From: Pararhizobium sp. IMCC21322
GTDB lineage: Bacteria > Pseudomonadota > Alphaproteobacteria > Rhizobiales > GCA-2746425
Direction of reading: 5' to 3'
DNA length: 64,000 nucleotides
Assembly: GCF_030758295.1 (NCBI RefSeq)
Contig: NZ_CP132335.1
Location: 4,812,412 to 4,876,411 of the forward strand
In this document: piece after piece, positions 53,391-62,566 of the stretch
How the letters are laid out: every line of letters begins with the position of its first letter
Numbering within the stretch: the stretch's first letter is position 1
The notes under the pieces: model-generated
Databases searched by the model: none
The model's input: only the letters and a program-made list of their open reading frames with translations
Told to the model about the DNA's origin: nothing
Made by a program: the position numbers and the translations under genes

Positions 53391-54119
53391 TTAATGGTCG
53401 AGAATTTTGGACAAAAAGTCCTTGGCACGGTCACTTTCAGGATTTGAGAAGAAGCTCTGCGTTTCCCGATCTTCGACAATGGCACCCTCGTCCATGAATA
53501 TAACCCGGTCTGCGACTTTTCTGGCAAACCCCATTTCATGGGTCACCACCATCATGGTCATGCCCTCCTTGGCCAGCCCCACCATGACATCAAGCACTTC
53601 ATTGATCATTTCCGGATCCAGCGCCGAGGTCGGCTCATCGAACAGCATCGCAATAGGATCCATAGCCAGAGAACGGGCTATGGCGACCCGTTGCTGCTGG
53701 CCTCCGGATAACTGGCTTGGAAACTTTGTCAGGTGCTCGGACAGACCAACACGGTCAATCAATTGCTCGGCACGGCTGACGGCCTCATCACGAGAGCGCT
53801 TCAGCACCTTTTCCTGTGCCAGACACAAATTCTCCAGAACCGACATATGCGGGTACAGCTCAAAATGCTGGAACACCATACCGATTCGAGAGCGCAATTT
53901 GGTCAGATTGGTGGATTTTGCAGTAACTTCCTGCCCCTCAACGCTGATACGCCCCTGCTGAACCGGCTCCAGCCCGTTGACGCATTTGATCAAGGTGGAT
54001 TTGCCAGAACCCGATGGCCCGCAAACGACTACCACCTCGCCTTTGTTTACGGCTGTCGTGCAATCGGTCAGAACACGAAAACTGCCGTACCATTTGCTTA
54101 TATTATCAATTTCAATCAT
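53391..54119 (-). CDS. Polar amino acid ABC importer ATPase (GlnQ type)
   Basis: A 242-residue ATPase with intact Walker [10 protein letters not shown], signature LSGGQQQR, Walker B AMLFDEP and H-loop [10 protein letters not shown]. This is the usual compact form for amino acid importers. Its ATG overlaps the permease stop (ATGA). Last gene of the dcyD-importer operon. Confidence 0.94.
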   Translation of the reverse strand: MIEIDNISKWYGSFRVLTDCTTAVNKGEVVVVCGPSGSGKSTLIKCVNGLEPVQQGRISVEGQEVTAKSTNLTKLRSRIGMVFQHFELYPHMSVLENLCLAQEKVLKRSRDEAVSRAEQLIDRVGLSEHLTKFPSQLSGGQQQRVAIARSLAMDPIAMLFDEPTSALDPEMINEVLDVMVGLAKEGMTMMVVTHEMGFARKVADRVIFMDEGAIVEDRETQSFFSNPESDRAKDFLSKILDH

Positions 54120-54772
54120 GTGGCCATCCGGCTTTTCAGTCGTCTTACATAAAGGGAACCTGCAAAGCAGATCACGAAATACACAACAGCGGCAAACAGA
54201 TACATTTCCACAAGGCGCCCTTCCGTTCGGGCAACAATCGAAGAAGCCGTCATGAAGTCACGCAGGCTGACCACAAAGACCAGCGATGTATCCTGAAACA
54301 GGATAATACCTTGCGTCACCAAAATCGGGATCATGTTGCGAAATGCCTGTGGCAGAACAACAAACCGCTGAATTTGCCAATAGTTCAGCCCGGTTGCTTT
54401 ACCTGCAAAGACCTGGCCTTGGCGCACGCTTTGAATGCCAGCGCGCATGATCTCCGAATAATAGGCTGCCTCAAACAAAACAAACGCTATGAGTGCCGAG
54501 TAGAAACCGCCAATCGGACGTCCCAAAAGCAGCGGAACCAGAAAGTAGAACCAGAAGATTACCAGGATCAGGGGTACAGACCGAATGAGATTCACATAGC
54601 CAGCTGCCAAAAGCGACAGGGGTAGAATGCCGGAGAGCCGTGCCAGCGCCAACAGCGTACCAAGCACAATCCCGCCGACGATTGCCAGGAAAGTCAGCCA
54701 CAGGCTGAGTTGCAATCCTTCCCAAAGAAACGGAAGCGACTGGATGATAACGCCAAAATCAAAATCGTCCAT
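54116..54772 (-). CDS. Polar amino acid ABC importer permease
   Basis: A 218-residue inner-membrane permease of the HisM/GltK type with five helices. The EAA loop reads [22 protein letters not shown]. It lies one base after the preceding permease and overlaps the ATPase start. Confidence 0.92.
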   Translation of the reverse strand: MDDFDFGVIIQSLPFLWEGLQLSLWLTFLAIVGGIVLGTLLALARLSGILPLSLLAAGYVNLIRSVPLILVIFWFYFLVPLLLGRPIGGFYSALIAFVLFEAAYYSEIMRAGIQSVRQGQVFAGKATGLNYWQIQRFVVLPQAFRNMIPILVTQGIILFQDTSLVFVVSLRDFMTASSIVARTEGRLVEMYLFAAVVYFVICFAGSLYVRRLKSRMAT

Positions 54773-54773
54773 C

Positions 54774-55493
54774 TTAAGCCTCCTTTCCTACAAATCCTGG
54801 AATGGCAGTGTAGCGTTCCAGAGACTGGCTGATCACGGTGGCAACGAGCGCAATACAGACATAAATCACGGTTGCTGCCGTAAAGGCTTCGAAACCCTGA
54901 AATGTGTATTCAGCAATCTGCTGGCTTTGCGCTGTCAGTTCCAGAAGCCCAATCGTCAGAGCCAATGATGAGTTCTTGAAAACCGTTAGAAATTCGGAAG
55001 TCAGCGGCGGCACAATAAGCCGGAAGGAAATAGGCAACAGAACATGTCTGTATGTCTGTGCAACACTCAGCCCGTGGGCTTTTGCTGCAGCGTTAAGACC
55101 GACTGGAACAGTTTCAATCCCGGCACGCACCTGTTCGGCAATTCGCGAGGCAGTGTAGAGTGCCAGTGCAATCACCGCAGTGGTAAATTCCGGATTGGGC
55201 ATATCGCGTTTCATCCAGCGTCCCCAATCATCGGGCACCAGTTCCGGTATCGCAAAATACCAGATAAACATTTGCACCAGCAGGGGAATGTTTCGAAACA
55301 GCTCAACATAGGAGCCGCAAATAATTCGGATGAAACGGTTGGGTACCGTGCGGCCGATTCCGACAAGAGAGCCAACGACAATGGCAATGCACCAGGCACA
55401 AAGAGCAACAGCAATCGTCCACCAGAACCCACTGATGAGCCAGCCGAGATACTCTTCTTCAAACAGAACGCCCCAATTCCAATTATAATCCAT
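54774..55493 (-). CDS. Polar amino acid ABC importer permease
   Basis: A 239-residue permease of the HisQ/GltJ type. Its EAA loop is PVGLNAAAKAHGLSVAQTYRHVLLP, and the helix-rich N-terminus FWWTIAVALCAWCIAIVVGSL is typical. It forms the channel with the next permease. It begins about 75 bases after the binding-protein gene. Confidence 0.92.
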   Translation of the reverse strand: MDYNWNWGVLFEEEYLGWLISGFWWTIAVALCAWCIAIVVGSLVGIGRTVPNRFIRIICGSYVELFRNIPLLVQMFIWYFAIPELVPDDWGRWMKRDMPNPEFTTAVIALALYTASRIAEQVRAGIETVPVGLNAAAKAHGLSVAQTYRHVLLPISFRLIVPPLTSEFLTVFKNSSLALTIGLLELTAQSQQIAEYTFQGFEAFTAATVIYVCIALVATVISQSLERYTAIPGFVGKEA

Positions 55494-55568
55494 CAGCTTG
55501 CCTGCAAATTGCCCCAGAAAAACGGGCCACTATACCGATTTTGGACAGTGGCCCGAATGATGATCGGA

Positions 55569-56444
55569 TTAGTTTGGCAAGCCGCCAAGTGTGAAGGCAG
55601 CTTTCAACAAATCATCTGCCGGAACACCAAGTGGATCGAACCATTTTCCGTAGATGTCATTGATTTCACCTGAACGGAAAACCTCTGCCAACGCCTTTTT
55701 GCCTACCAGCTCAAAGGCACTGTCATTCCTGCGCACCATCAGGGCATAGGGATCAAACGAAAGGAAATCGCCAACAACGACAAAATCGTCAGGATTCTTC
55801 GATTTGGAGATCAGACCAAACAGCAGAATGTGATCGGAAGAGTAAGCGTCAACACGATCGGTTTCGAGCGACAGCATGCCTTCAGCAAGATCACGCACAG
55901 GCAGGATTTTCACATCCATGCCAGCAGCTTCAACGGCTGCCTTCACGGCGCGCTCATTGGTTGTGCCCTGTGCAATGGCAATGGACTTGCCATCCAGGTC
56001 AGCAACAGAACTAATGCCGCTATCTTTGCGCACGAGCAGTTTTGTGCCTGTCACAAATGTGGTCGGCAGATATTCGACCTGTTGCTGACGGGTCAGATTG
56101 TTTGTGGTTGAACCACATTCCATATCAATCGTGCCATTGGCCAGCAACGCAATACGGGTTTTGGGATTGATTGCCACGTATCTGACTGCAACATCCATTT
56201 CCAGTTCGGCAGAAACGGCTTCAACAATTTTCATGCACAGATCAATCGAGTAACCAACCGGCTGTTGGCTGTCATCAAGATAGGCAAATGGAACCGATGA
56301 TTCACGGTGACCGATAACAATCTCGCCGCTCGACTTGATTTTTTCAAGTGTGCCGCCATCTTGCGAAAACGCGGTGGATGCGCCACCAAATGCAAGTCCC
56401 AGCCCAACACAGGCCGTGATCAGTTTGGATTTCAATGTAGTCAT
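55569..56444 (-). CDS. Amino acid ABC solute-binding protein
   Basis: A 291-residue periplasmic binding protein (SBP family 3). The signal peptide runs from MTTLKSKLITACVGLGLAFGG to ASTAFS. Mature features are SGEIVIGHRESSVPFAYLDD, VGYSIDLCMKIVEAV, GTIDMECGSTTNN and GKSIAIAQGTTNERAV, which bind the alpha-amino acid part of the ligand. ATG 56444 has AAGGAG ahead. It begins just after the desulfhydrase stop, so the ligand is likely a sulfur amino acid such as cystine, D-cysteine or cysteate. Confidence 0.92.
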   Translation of the reverse strand: MTTLKSKLITACVGLGLAFGGASTAFSQDGGTLEKIKSSGEIVIGHRESSVPFAYLDDSQQPVGYSIDLCMKIVEAVSAELEMDVAVRYVAINPKTRIALLANGTIDMECGSTTNNLTRQQQVEYLPTTFVTGTKLLVRKDSGISSVADLDGKSIAIAQGTTNERAVKAAVEAAGMDVKILPVRDLAEGMLSLETDRVDAYSSDHILLFGLISKSKNPDDFVVVGDFLSFDPYALMVRRNDSAFELVGKKALAEVFRSGEINDIYGKWFDPLGVPADDLLKAAFTLGGLPN

Positions 56445-56464
56445 TCTAGGCTCCTTCAGGGTTT

Positions 56465-57568
56465 TCAATTTACGTATTCTGGAAGATCGAACGTTTCGGG
56501 ATAACCGAACAGTGCAGCGCTGCCGCCCGTATGCAAAAAGACGATATTCTCCATACCGTCGAAATGTCCCTTGCGGATCAAATCAATCAGGCCGTCCAGC
56601 CCTTTGCCGGAATAGACCGGATCAAACAGCAGGCCTTCTGTCTCGGCCAGCATCCTCACCGCTTTGCGCATGCCATCTGTCGGCAGGCCGTATCCCGGGC
56701 CTACATAATCGCAAATCGCGCGCACATCGCTGCGCTCAATCGTGACGCCGGCATCAAGATGTTTTGCAGTCTGGACAGCCAGATCAAAGACCATTTGTTC
56801 CTGCTTTTCACGCGGCGCGCGCACACCAATACCCAGCAAATGAATATCGCTCTTGATCGCTGTCAGACCCGTTACCAGACCTGCTTGCGTGCCAGAACTA
56901 CCCGTCGCATGAACCAGAGCATCAATCTTGAGCCCCATATCTGCGGCCTGTTCGACCAACTCACGTGCGCAATTCACATAGCCTAGCGCACCAATAGGAT
57001 TGGAGCCACCTCCGGGAATTATGTAAGGCGTGGCGCCATCTGCACTTAACTTGTCGGCAAAGGTCACCATCTCCGCAGCCATATCCGTACCACCGGGGCG
57101 CTTGGAAACGGTCGCACCATGCAATCGGTCCAACAACACATTTCCGTTCAGATTATATTGCGGATCATTCGAACCGGTACGGTCTTCAAGCAAAATGTGG
57201 CACGCCAATCCCAGCTTTGCAGCAGCCGCCGCCGTCTGACGGGCATGATTGGATTGGGTCGCACCCTGCGTAATAATGGTGTCGGCACCCTTTTGCTGAG
57301 CATCTGCCATCAGATACTCAAGCTTGCGGGTTTTGTTTCCGCCAGATGACAATCCGGTGCAATCATCGCGCTTAACCCACAACCGAGGGCCGCCGAGAAG
57401 CTCCGACAGACGATCCATCGGTTCCAATGGTGTCGGCAAATGCCCAAGTCGGGTGCGCGGAAACGCAGAAAGCGCAATGGACAAATCCTTGCACAGCTTC
57501 AATTCCAAAGCCGAAGAACTTGAGTTGAGAGCTTGTTCGTCGTCATTCTTATCTTTTTGCAAATCCAC
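56465..57568 (-). CDS. dcyD: PLP-dependent D-cysteine desulfhydrase / cysteate lyase-like enzyme
   Basis: A 367-residue fold-type II PLP enzyme of the ACC-deaminase/D-cysteine desulfhydrase group. The PLP lysine is in [27 protein letters not shown] binds the substrate carboxylate; [11 protein letters not shown] is the phosphate-binding turn. It would release sulfide, pyruvate and ammonia from D-cysteine, or sulfite from L-cysteate (the CuyA reaction). The GTG start at 57568 has GGAG five bases upstream. It heads the importer operon, as dcyD sits with the tcyJ-tcyLN cystine importer in Escherichia coli. Which of the two reactions applies is not decided by sequence. Confidence 0.82.
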   Translation of the reverse strand: MDLQKDKNDDEQALNSSSSALELKLCKDLSIALSAFPRTRLGHLPTPLEPMDRLSELLGGPRLWVKRDDCTGLSSGGNKTRKLEYLMADAQQKGADTIITQGATQSNHARQTAAAAAKLGLACHILLEDRTGSNDPQYNLNGNVLLDRLHGATVSKRPGGTDMAAEMVTFADKLSADGATPYIIPGGGSNPIGALGYVNCARELVEQAADMGLKIDALVHATGSSGTQAGLVTGLTAIKSDIHLLGIGVRAPREKQEQMVFDLAVQTAKHLDAGVTIERSDVRAICDYVGPGYGLPTDGMRKAVRMLAETEGLLFDPVYSGKGLDGLIDLIRKGHFDGMENIVFLHTGGSAALFGYPETFDLPEYVN

Positions 57569-57679
57569 TACGACTCCTGTTAGCCAAACTTTTTCTTATC
57601 ATTGAGCAGGATTTACGTGCTGAAAAGTGCCAATATGTCTGCCTAGCCAAATAAAAAGTATGTCTGGGGGCGTTTTAAA

Positions 57680-58573
57680 ATGGATTTACGATGGTTTGAG
57701 GATGTTCTGGTTCTGCTGGAAGAGCAGAATATGACAAGAGCGGCAGAACGGCGAAACATCACACAACCCGCCTTCTCCCGCCGCATCAGATCGTTTGAAG
57801 ATTGGATGGGTGTGTCGCTTCTCCAGCGCAAGGCCAACCGTGTTATCCTGAGCCCGTCACTGCTGGCCAATGAAGATGAAATACGGTCAATGATTCTTCG
57901 CGTTCAGGAACTGCGCAACAAAATAAGCACGTTCAAACCAGAGCGATCTGTCATCACAATTGCCACCCAGCATGCCCTGATCACCTCATCTTTCCCCGAT
58001 ATTGCAGCCATCACGCGCGAACATATGCCGTCACTCGGCTTTCGCCTGCGGGCGGGTAATCGGGGCGAGTGTATATCGGTGTTTCTACGCGGTGATGCCT
58101 CCATCCTGCTGTGCTATGAGGATGAAACCGCCAAACCGATGCCCTTTGACAGTTCTATCCAGCATGATGAATGGGGCACCGACCGCCTGGTGCCTCTGGT
58201 CGGTGGAAAATTCCGTTACAATCGCGCCAATGACGGAAGTGTGGACGATCACACGCCCGCAATCGTGTATCCGGAACAAAGCTATTTCGGGGAGTTGCTG
58301 GCCGGAAAACAAAAACAGTTTTCAACACCCAGCAAAGCGGCCAACGCTGTTTATCAAACGGCTTTTTCAGCAGGTATCAAAGAAATGGCGATCAACGGAT
58401 TGGGCATCGCCTGGCTGCCTGTCAGCATGGTCTACCGTGAATTCGAAAACGGCCAATTGGTTGATCTCAGTGCAAACTATGGCAGTCTGGCGCTACGAAT
58501 TGCGCTTTACACAAACCTTGAGAACGAAGCCGCGACGACAGCACAAGCCTCATGGCATGCAAATCGCAAATAA
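57680..58573 (+). CDS. LysR-type transcriptional regulator
   Basis: A 297-residue regulator. The N-terminal helix-turn-helix is complete: FEDVLVLLEEQNMTRAAERRNITQPAFSRRIRSFEDWMGV. The C-terminal effector domain begins at VITIATQHALI. It is divergent from the desulfhydrase/importer operon with 111 bases between, the standard arrangement for a LysR activator of that operon. The inducer is probably the sulfur compound imported. Confidence 0.92.
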   Translation: MDLRWFEDVLVLLEEQNMTRAAERRNITQPAFSRRIRSFEDWMGVSLLQRKANRVILSPSLLANEDEIRSMILRVQELRNKISTFKPERSVITIATQHALITSSFPDIAAITREHMPSLGFRLRAGNRGECISVFLRGDASILLCYEDETAKPMPFDSSIQHDEWGTDRLVPLVGGKFRYNRANDGSVDDHTPAIVYPEQSYFGELLAGKQKQFSTPSKAANAVYQTAFSAGIKEMAINGLGIAWLPVSMVYREFENGQLVDLSANYGSLALRIALYTNLENEAATTAQASWHANRK

Positions 58574-58661
58574 GACCTTTAGAACCCAGAACGGTGGAGC
58601 AGACGGCAAACGCAGCGCCAATGCCAATCATCATCATTTGGTGAATATTGCCGGAAGCAAG

Positions 58662-58952
58662 CTAATAGCGCAGCTCATAATTTTGAGTTGAGACCGGGGA
58701 CACCATGCCTTTACTGAAAGAACGGCCCTCAGCCTTTGACCCGTCATCCACCTTCTTCAAAGCATCAGCTTCGTTCGGGTGAACCTGCTCGCCATTACCA
58801 TTCAGATCCCTGGAGAATGGCATTACGATATGCACCTTGGTGCCAAATCTGATTGTCGCGGCCAAGGGCTGCCCCGCCAACATATGATCACCATCCAGAT
58901 CGCCTGTGATCCCACGATCCAGCAAAGCTTTCCAATTGGCCTCCGGCTCCAA
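58662..58952 (-). CDS. Possible small secreted or remnant gene
   Basis: A 96-codon frame with a poor TTG start. The same frame stays open upstream to about 59090 without any ATG, reading RFWLVASDPTDTVVTN before the start. The sequence has acidic repeats (GDLDGDHM, DLNGNGEQVH) that look like calcium-binding turns and an AT-neutral, coding-like codon use. I do not recognise it. It may be the 3' end of a gene whose start has been lost; a real short gene is less likely. Confidence 0.3.
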   Translation of the reverse strand: MEPEANWKALLDRGITGDLDGDHMLAGQPLAATIRFGTKVHIVMPFSRDLNGNGEQVHPNEADALKKVDDGSKAEGRSFSKGMVSPVSTQNYELRY

Positions 58953-59593
58953 TGTGACAAACAGGGCTTGATTTGTAACTACAGTATCTGTCGGATCGGA
59001 TGCGACCAGCCAAAAACGAAAAAAGTCGCCAAACCGGCCGATCTGCGGGAGGGAGCAGAACGGTTGGTTTGGCGACTTTGCCTGAGGATCCCGTCATTGG
59101 ATCCCTGCGAGCCATGAGAAGCTGTTTTTTAATTGCACGGACCGTGCCAGTTTAACAAAAATATTTTAATCCTTATTTTTCAAATACCTATGGATTCACA
59201 TGATGTTTTAAAAGCGGTATGATTGATCACCGATTGTGCAAAGCTACCCACTTTTGAGCTTAAAAAATGTGCAGCGCAATAATTCGCCGGCAGTTTATTC
59301 AAGCTGCCTGGGGACGGGTGTAATGATCATCATGATGCGGGTCGGGCAACCGATCATAAAAAAGCCCGTCTGGGTCAGGCAACAAGGATTGCAAACAGGC
59401 CTCAACGACAATTGTCTCGCTCGGAATGCTCTCAACTTTTGAATTGCTGAGGGTTCGGAACCGGCAATGGGTACAATGGCCGCCCGGTAAATAGTTGTGC
59501 AACGCTCAATTTCATATATTCACAACCCTTGCCGGGCAACTTCTGGACCAACCGGCCAAAATCAACCGGCCTGTCCAGAAGTATTATTCGGTC
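58953..59593. other. Long poorly coding stretch before msrB
   Basis: About 640 bases with no good gene. It holds the open continuation of the 58662 frame, a 68-codon minus-strand frame (59502-59299, TTG start, CTHC motif, no ribosome site), AT-rich sequence around 59150-59220, and a hairpin after msrB (59540-59581). It looks like decayed sequence. Confidence 0.4.
59540..59581 (-). terminator. Hairpin downstream of msrB
   Basis: CTTCTGGAC and GTCCAGAAG are exact complements enclosing two GGCCGG copies that can also pair. It lies 13 bases after the msrB stop on the transcribed strand. No T-run follows, so it may be a processing or Rho-linked end instead of a classical terminator. Confidence 0.4.
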
Positions 59594-60067
59594 TTACCCA
59601 ACACTGGCTGGTTCGAATGTCAGGCTTACGCCATTCAAGCAGTGACGTTTGCCAGTTGGTTTTGGACCATCATTGAAAATATGGCCAAGGTGACTGCCAC
59701 ATCTGCGGCAATGCACTTCAGTACGCTTTGAGAAGAAGGTGTTGTCCGCCTTGGTGCGTACCGCATCAGGCAGCGATTCATAGAAGCTCGGCCAGCCTGT
59801 TCCGCTTTCATATTTGGTCTTTGATTCATAGAGCGCCAGTTCACAGCCCTTGCAATGGAAAACGCCATCGCGCTTTTCAGCATTCAAGGGGCTGGTATGG
59901 GCCCGTTCCGTAGCTTCTTCCCGCATGACCGAGAATTCGAAATCTGTCAGCAGCGCCCGCCATTCGGCCTTTGTCCGGGTAACTTCAAATTGTCCTTCGG
60001 AAGCAAAACCTGTAGCTGGTATCAGCGTCAGTGCGGCACTCATCTTCAAAAAATCTCTGCGTTTCAC
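59594..60067 (-). CDS. msrB: Tat-exported peptide-methionine (R)-S-oxide reductase
   Basis: A 157-residue MsrB that repairs methionine-R-sulfoxide. The zinc cysteines are in CKGC and CRRC, the substrate motif is SGTGWPSFYES, and the catalytic cysteine is in GKRHCLNGVSL. A Tat signal (KRRDFLKMSAALTLIPATG, cleavage near FAS) places it in the periplasm. I chose the GTG at 60067 because GAGGA lies seven bases upstream; the ATG at 60088 would add seven residues. It is divergent from the iron alcohol dehydrogenase. Confidence 0.9.
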   Translation of the reverse strand: MKRRDFLKMSAALTLIPATGFASEGQFEVTRTKAEWRALLTDFEFSVMREEATERAHTSPLNAEKRDGVFHCKGCELALYESKTKYESGTGWPSFYESLPDAVRTKADNTFFSKRTEVHCRRCGSHLGHIFNDGPKPTGKRHCLNGVSLTFEPASVG

Positions 60068-60276
60068 TGTTTTTTCCTCGGGCTTCATTAATATCTGAAC
60101 ACAACCTATCCGGTTGGCCTCTTGTCTAACAATTGGGAGAAATCTGCACAGAAGCAAGGTGTGATTGCCCCATCCACGATGATGTGATCGCCCGTGTTTT
60201 TTGTGTGAAGCGAAATTCCGACCAACATGGCTGGCTTTTGCCAGGATTCTCAATAAGATTTCAGCGGGAGAATATC

Positions 60277-61410
60277 ATGAGCATGATCAACTATCTGACA
60301 CGCATTCACTTCGGCACCGGCCTGCTGGAAGAGGCTCTGCGCACTGAATGCGCCAGGCTTGCCATCACCCGCGCCCTGATTGTCACCGACAAGGGCCTGG
60401 TCGCAACAGGACTACCGGACAAGGTATCCGCTCTTTTGGCACAAATTGGATCCAGCGTGGTGTTTGATGAAACACCACAGAACCCGACAGAGGCGGCAAC
60501 CCTTGCTGGACGCCAGTTCTATATGGCTGAAAAGTGCAATGGCGTGATCGCCGTTGGAGGCGGGTCAGCAATTGATCTGGCAAAAGCGATTGCCCTTACA
60601 TCCACCCATGATGGTCCGCTGGCAAACTATGCGGTTATCAATGGCGGAATTGATAAAATCACGGACACACTGCCACCGCTGATAGCAATCCCGACAACGG
60701 CAGGAACAGGCTCGGAAGTTGGGCGTGGCGCAATCATTGTCCTCAATGATCATCGCAAGCTCGGATTCATCAGCCCATACCTCATTCCAGACGCGGCCAT
60801 TTGCGACCCGCAGCTAACCACCACTCTACCGCCTCACCTGACCGCGGCCACCGGAATGGATGCGTTGACCCATTGTGTCGAGACTTATATTGCCACCGCG
60901 TTCAATCCACCTGCAGATGGCATTGCCATTGATGGTTTGAAGCGCGCATCGGCCAACATAAGACAAGCCACCCAAAACGGCCTGGATCTGGAAGCGCGAA
61001 CCCAAATGATGGCAGCGGCTATGAACGGGGCATTGGCCTTTCAAAAGGGACTGGGGGCCGTCCATGCCATGAGCCATGCACTCGGTGGACTACCGGGGCG
61101 CAGCCTGCATCATGGAATGCTGAATGCGGTGTTATTGCCGCATGTCCTGCATTTCAATGAGCCTGTTGTCGGCCACCGCTATGGGGAGGTGAAACAGGCC
61201 ATGGGGCTTCCTGCGACTGCAGATTTACCCAAAGCAATTGCCGATCTGACATCAGAACTTGGGCTGCCCACAACACTTGGCCAAATGGGCGTAACGCAAT
61301 TGGATTTGGATAAGGCTGCACCATTGGCAGAGCAAGATCACACCAATGGCACCAATCCACGCAAAGCCAGCGCAGCGGATTACGCTTCGCTGCTATCGCA
61401 GGCGTTCTAA
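60277..61410 (+). CDS. Iron-containing alcohol dehydrogenase
   Basis: A 377-residue group III dehydrogenase. The NAD motif is VIAVGGGSAIDLAKAIAL near 90-107, the TTAGTGSEVGRGAI block follows, and metal ligands lie in GMDALTHCVE, AMSHALGG and LHHGMLN. It reduces an aldehyde or oxidises an alcohol with NAD(P). ATG 60277 has GGGAGA upstream; the longer ORF has none. It is convergent with the broken dhaL/dhaK locus, three bases from its end. A role in C3/C4 alcohol metabolism is plausible beside dihydroxyacetone kinase genes. Confidence 0.89.
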   Translation: MSMINYLTRIHFGTGLLEEALRTECARLAITRALIVTDKGLVATGLPDKVSALLAQIGSSVVFDETPQNPTEAATLAGRQFYMAEKCNGVIAVGGGSAIDLAKAIALTSTHDGPLANYAVINGGIDKITDTLPPLIAIPTTAGTGSEVGRGAIIVLNDHRKLGFISPYLIPDAAICDPQLTTTLPPHLTAATGMDALTHCVETYIATAFNPPADGIAIDGLKRASANIRQATQNGLDLEARTQMMAAAMNGALAFQKGLGAVHAMSHALGGLPGRSLHHGMLNAVLLPHVLHFNEPVVGHRYGEVKQAMGLPATADLPKAIADLTSELGLPTTLGQMGVTQLDLDKAAPLAEQDHTNGTNPRKASAADYASLLSQAF

Positions 61411-61413
61411 GCT

Positions 61414-62331
61414 TTACATACCCCAACGCAATCCGGGCGTATGCACCGGCGCATCCCACCAGGACAGGGACTTATCGTCCATTCCCACAAGCGTAATGGA
61501 ACATCCCGCCATATCGAGCGACGTGACATAGGAGCCAACCAGAGAGCGGGCTATTGTAATACCGTGGCGCTCAAATATCCGCCGCGCGGCATGATACATC
61601 AGATACAGCTCCATCGATGGCGTCCCGACAAAGCCATTTACATACAGCAAGGCCGGTGTGTCGCTAGCCGGACCCAGATCATCCAGAATAGCCGTGCAGA
61701 TTTCTTCCGCAATCTCATCTGCCGGCTTCAGCGCATCGCGTCTGCGGCCTGGGACGCCATGAATGCCTACACCGAATTCCATTTCCTGTTCACCCAGATC
61801 AAAGGTCGGCTTTCCCGCTTCCGGAACCGTGCAACTGGTCAGTGCCACGCCAAAGGAGCGCGCATTGCCATTAACGCATCCCCAAGGTCCTTCAGGGCTT
61901 GCAGGCCCATTCCCTCTTCCGTTGCCGCGCCCAGAATTTTCTCAACAACCATCGTCCCGGCGACGCCCCGTTGTATAAGTGCTGTCTTCAACCGCAATGT
62001 CGTCATTGGTGACAACCTGCAGCACATCGCCAGCAGCCATTTCCGCGCCCATGTCGAAATTCATCACATCGCCTTCGTAATTCTTGACGATGAACAGTGC
62101 ACCTCCGACAGTCATGACAAGCTTCATGCCGGCAGCTGTCAAAGCATCTGGAAACGGTTTTTCTGAAATCACGTCGGCCTCTGCGCGCAACGCTTCAAAG
62201 CCGCGTTTCATATTGTACCCATGATCCCCGTCACCAATGGCACTGTCGAGTTCTGTCAGTTCATCGGTGTGCGCTTCAACCACCGCAGCGCAAGTGTTTA
62301 TGAGATCCATCATGTCGTCTTTTTCAAGCAT
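61414..62331 (-). pseudogene. Wrecked dihydroxyacetone kinase chimera (dhaL start joined to dhaK)
   Basis: Read leftwards from ATG 62331, the frame gives a DhaL N-terminus (DDMMDLINTCAAVVEAHTDE, SAIGDGDHGYNMKRG). At the shared motif GGA it switches in frame to mid-DhaK (IVKNYEGDVMNFDMGAEMAA, EDSTYTTGRR). A frameshift near 61975 continues as RGVAGTMVVEKILGAA, and another near 61870 continues as LTSCTVPEAGKPTFDLGEQ to the true DhaK end (CSITLVGMDDKSLSWWDAPV). So a deletion removed the rest of dhaL and the start of dhaK, with two frameshifts besides. Active-site His in GIHGVPG survives, but no intact kinase can form. Confidence 0.85.
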
Positions 62332-62476
62332 TGGCCAAAACCCTTTCACCGGCGGCATCAAAGAACAACGGGTTCTTCAATTGCAGATCAACTTCAGCGC
62401 CAGATTTGAACGGCGCTATGGGATCGGCCTTGATCTTTCCATCAGGCGCTGATGAGAACCATCGGAAGATCAGACG
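62324..62476 (-). pseudogene. C-terminal remnant of an ABC importer ATPase
   Basis: Fifty codons upstream of and overlapping the dhaL start read SSAPDGKIKADPIAPFKSG then VDLQLKNPLFFDAAGERVLA, which is the TOBE-domain end of MalK/UgpC-type ATPases. An in-frame stop (62477-62479) cuts it off and there is no ATPase core. It shows that an importer gene once lay directly ahead of the dhaL-dhaK pair. Confidence 0.6.
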
Positions 62477-62566
62477 TCAAAACTGAACCGCCTCCACACC
62501 GCATGTGTTTGCGCAGAGGCAGCACAGGCAGCCGGTTCTGGCTCAGTAGGTTTTTAGCCCGGTGAT

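Noticed and set aside
59299-59502. 68-codon minus-strand frame with CTHC motif and His/Asp-rich end
   Set aside because: TTG start, no ribosome site, and it lies in a stretch that looks decayed; too weak to call.
61942-62361. Open frame read as an intact DhaL subunit
   Set aside because: It changes into DhaK sequence halfway and ends by frameshift, so it cannot be a functional DhaL.
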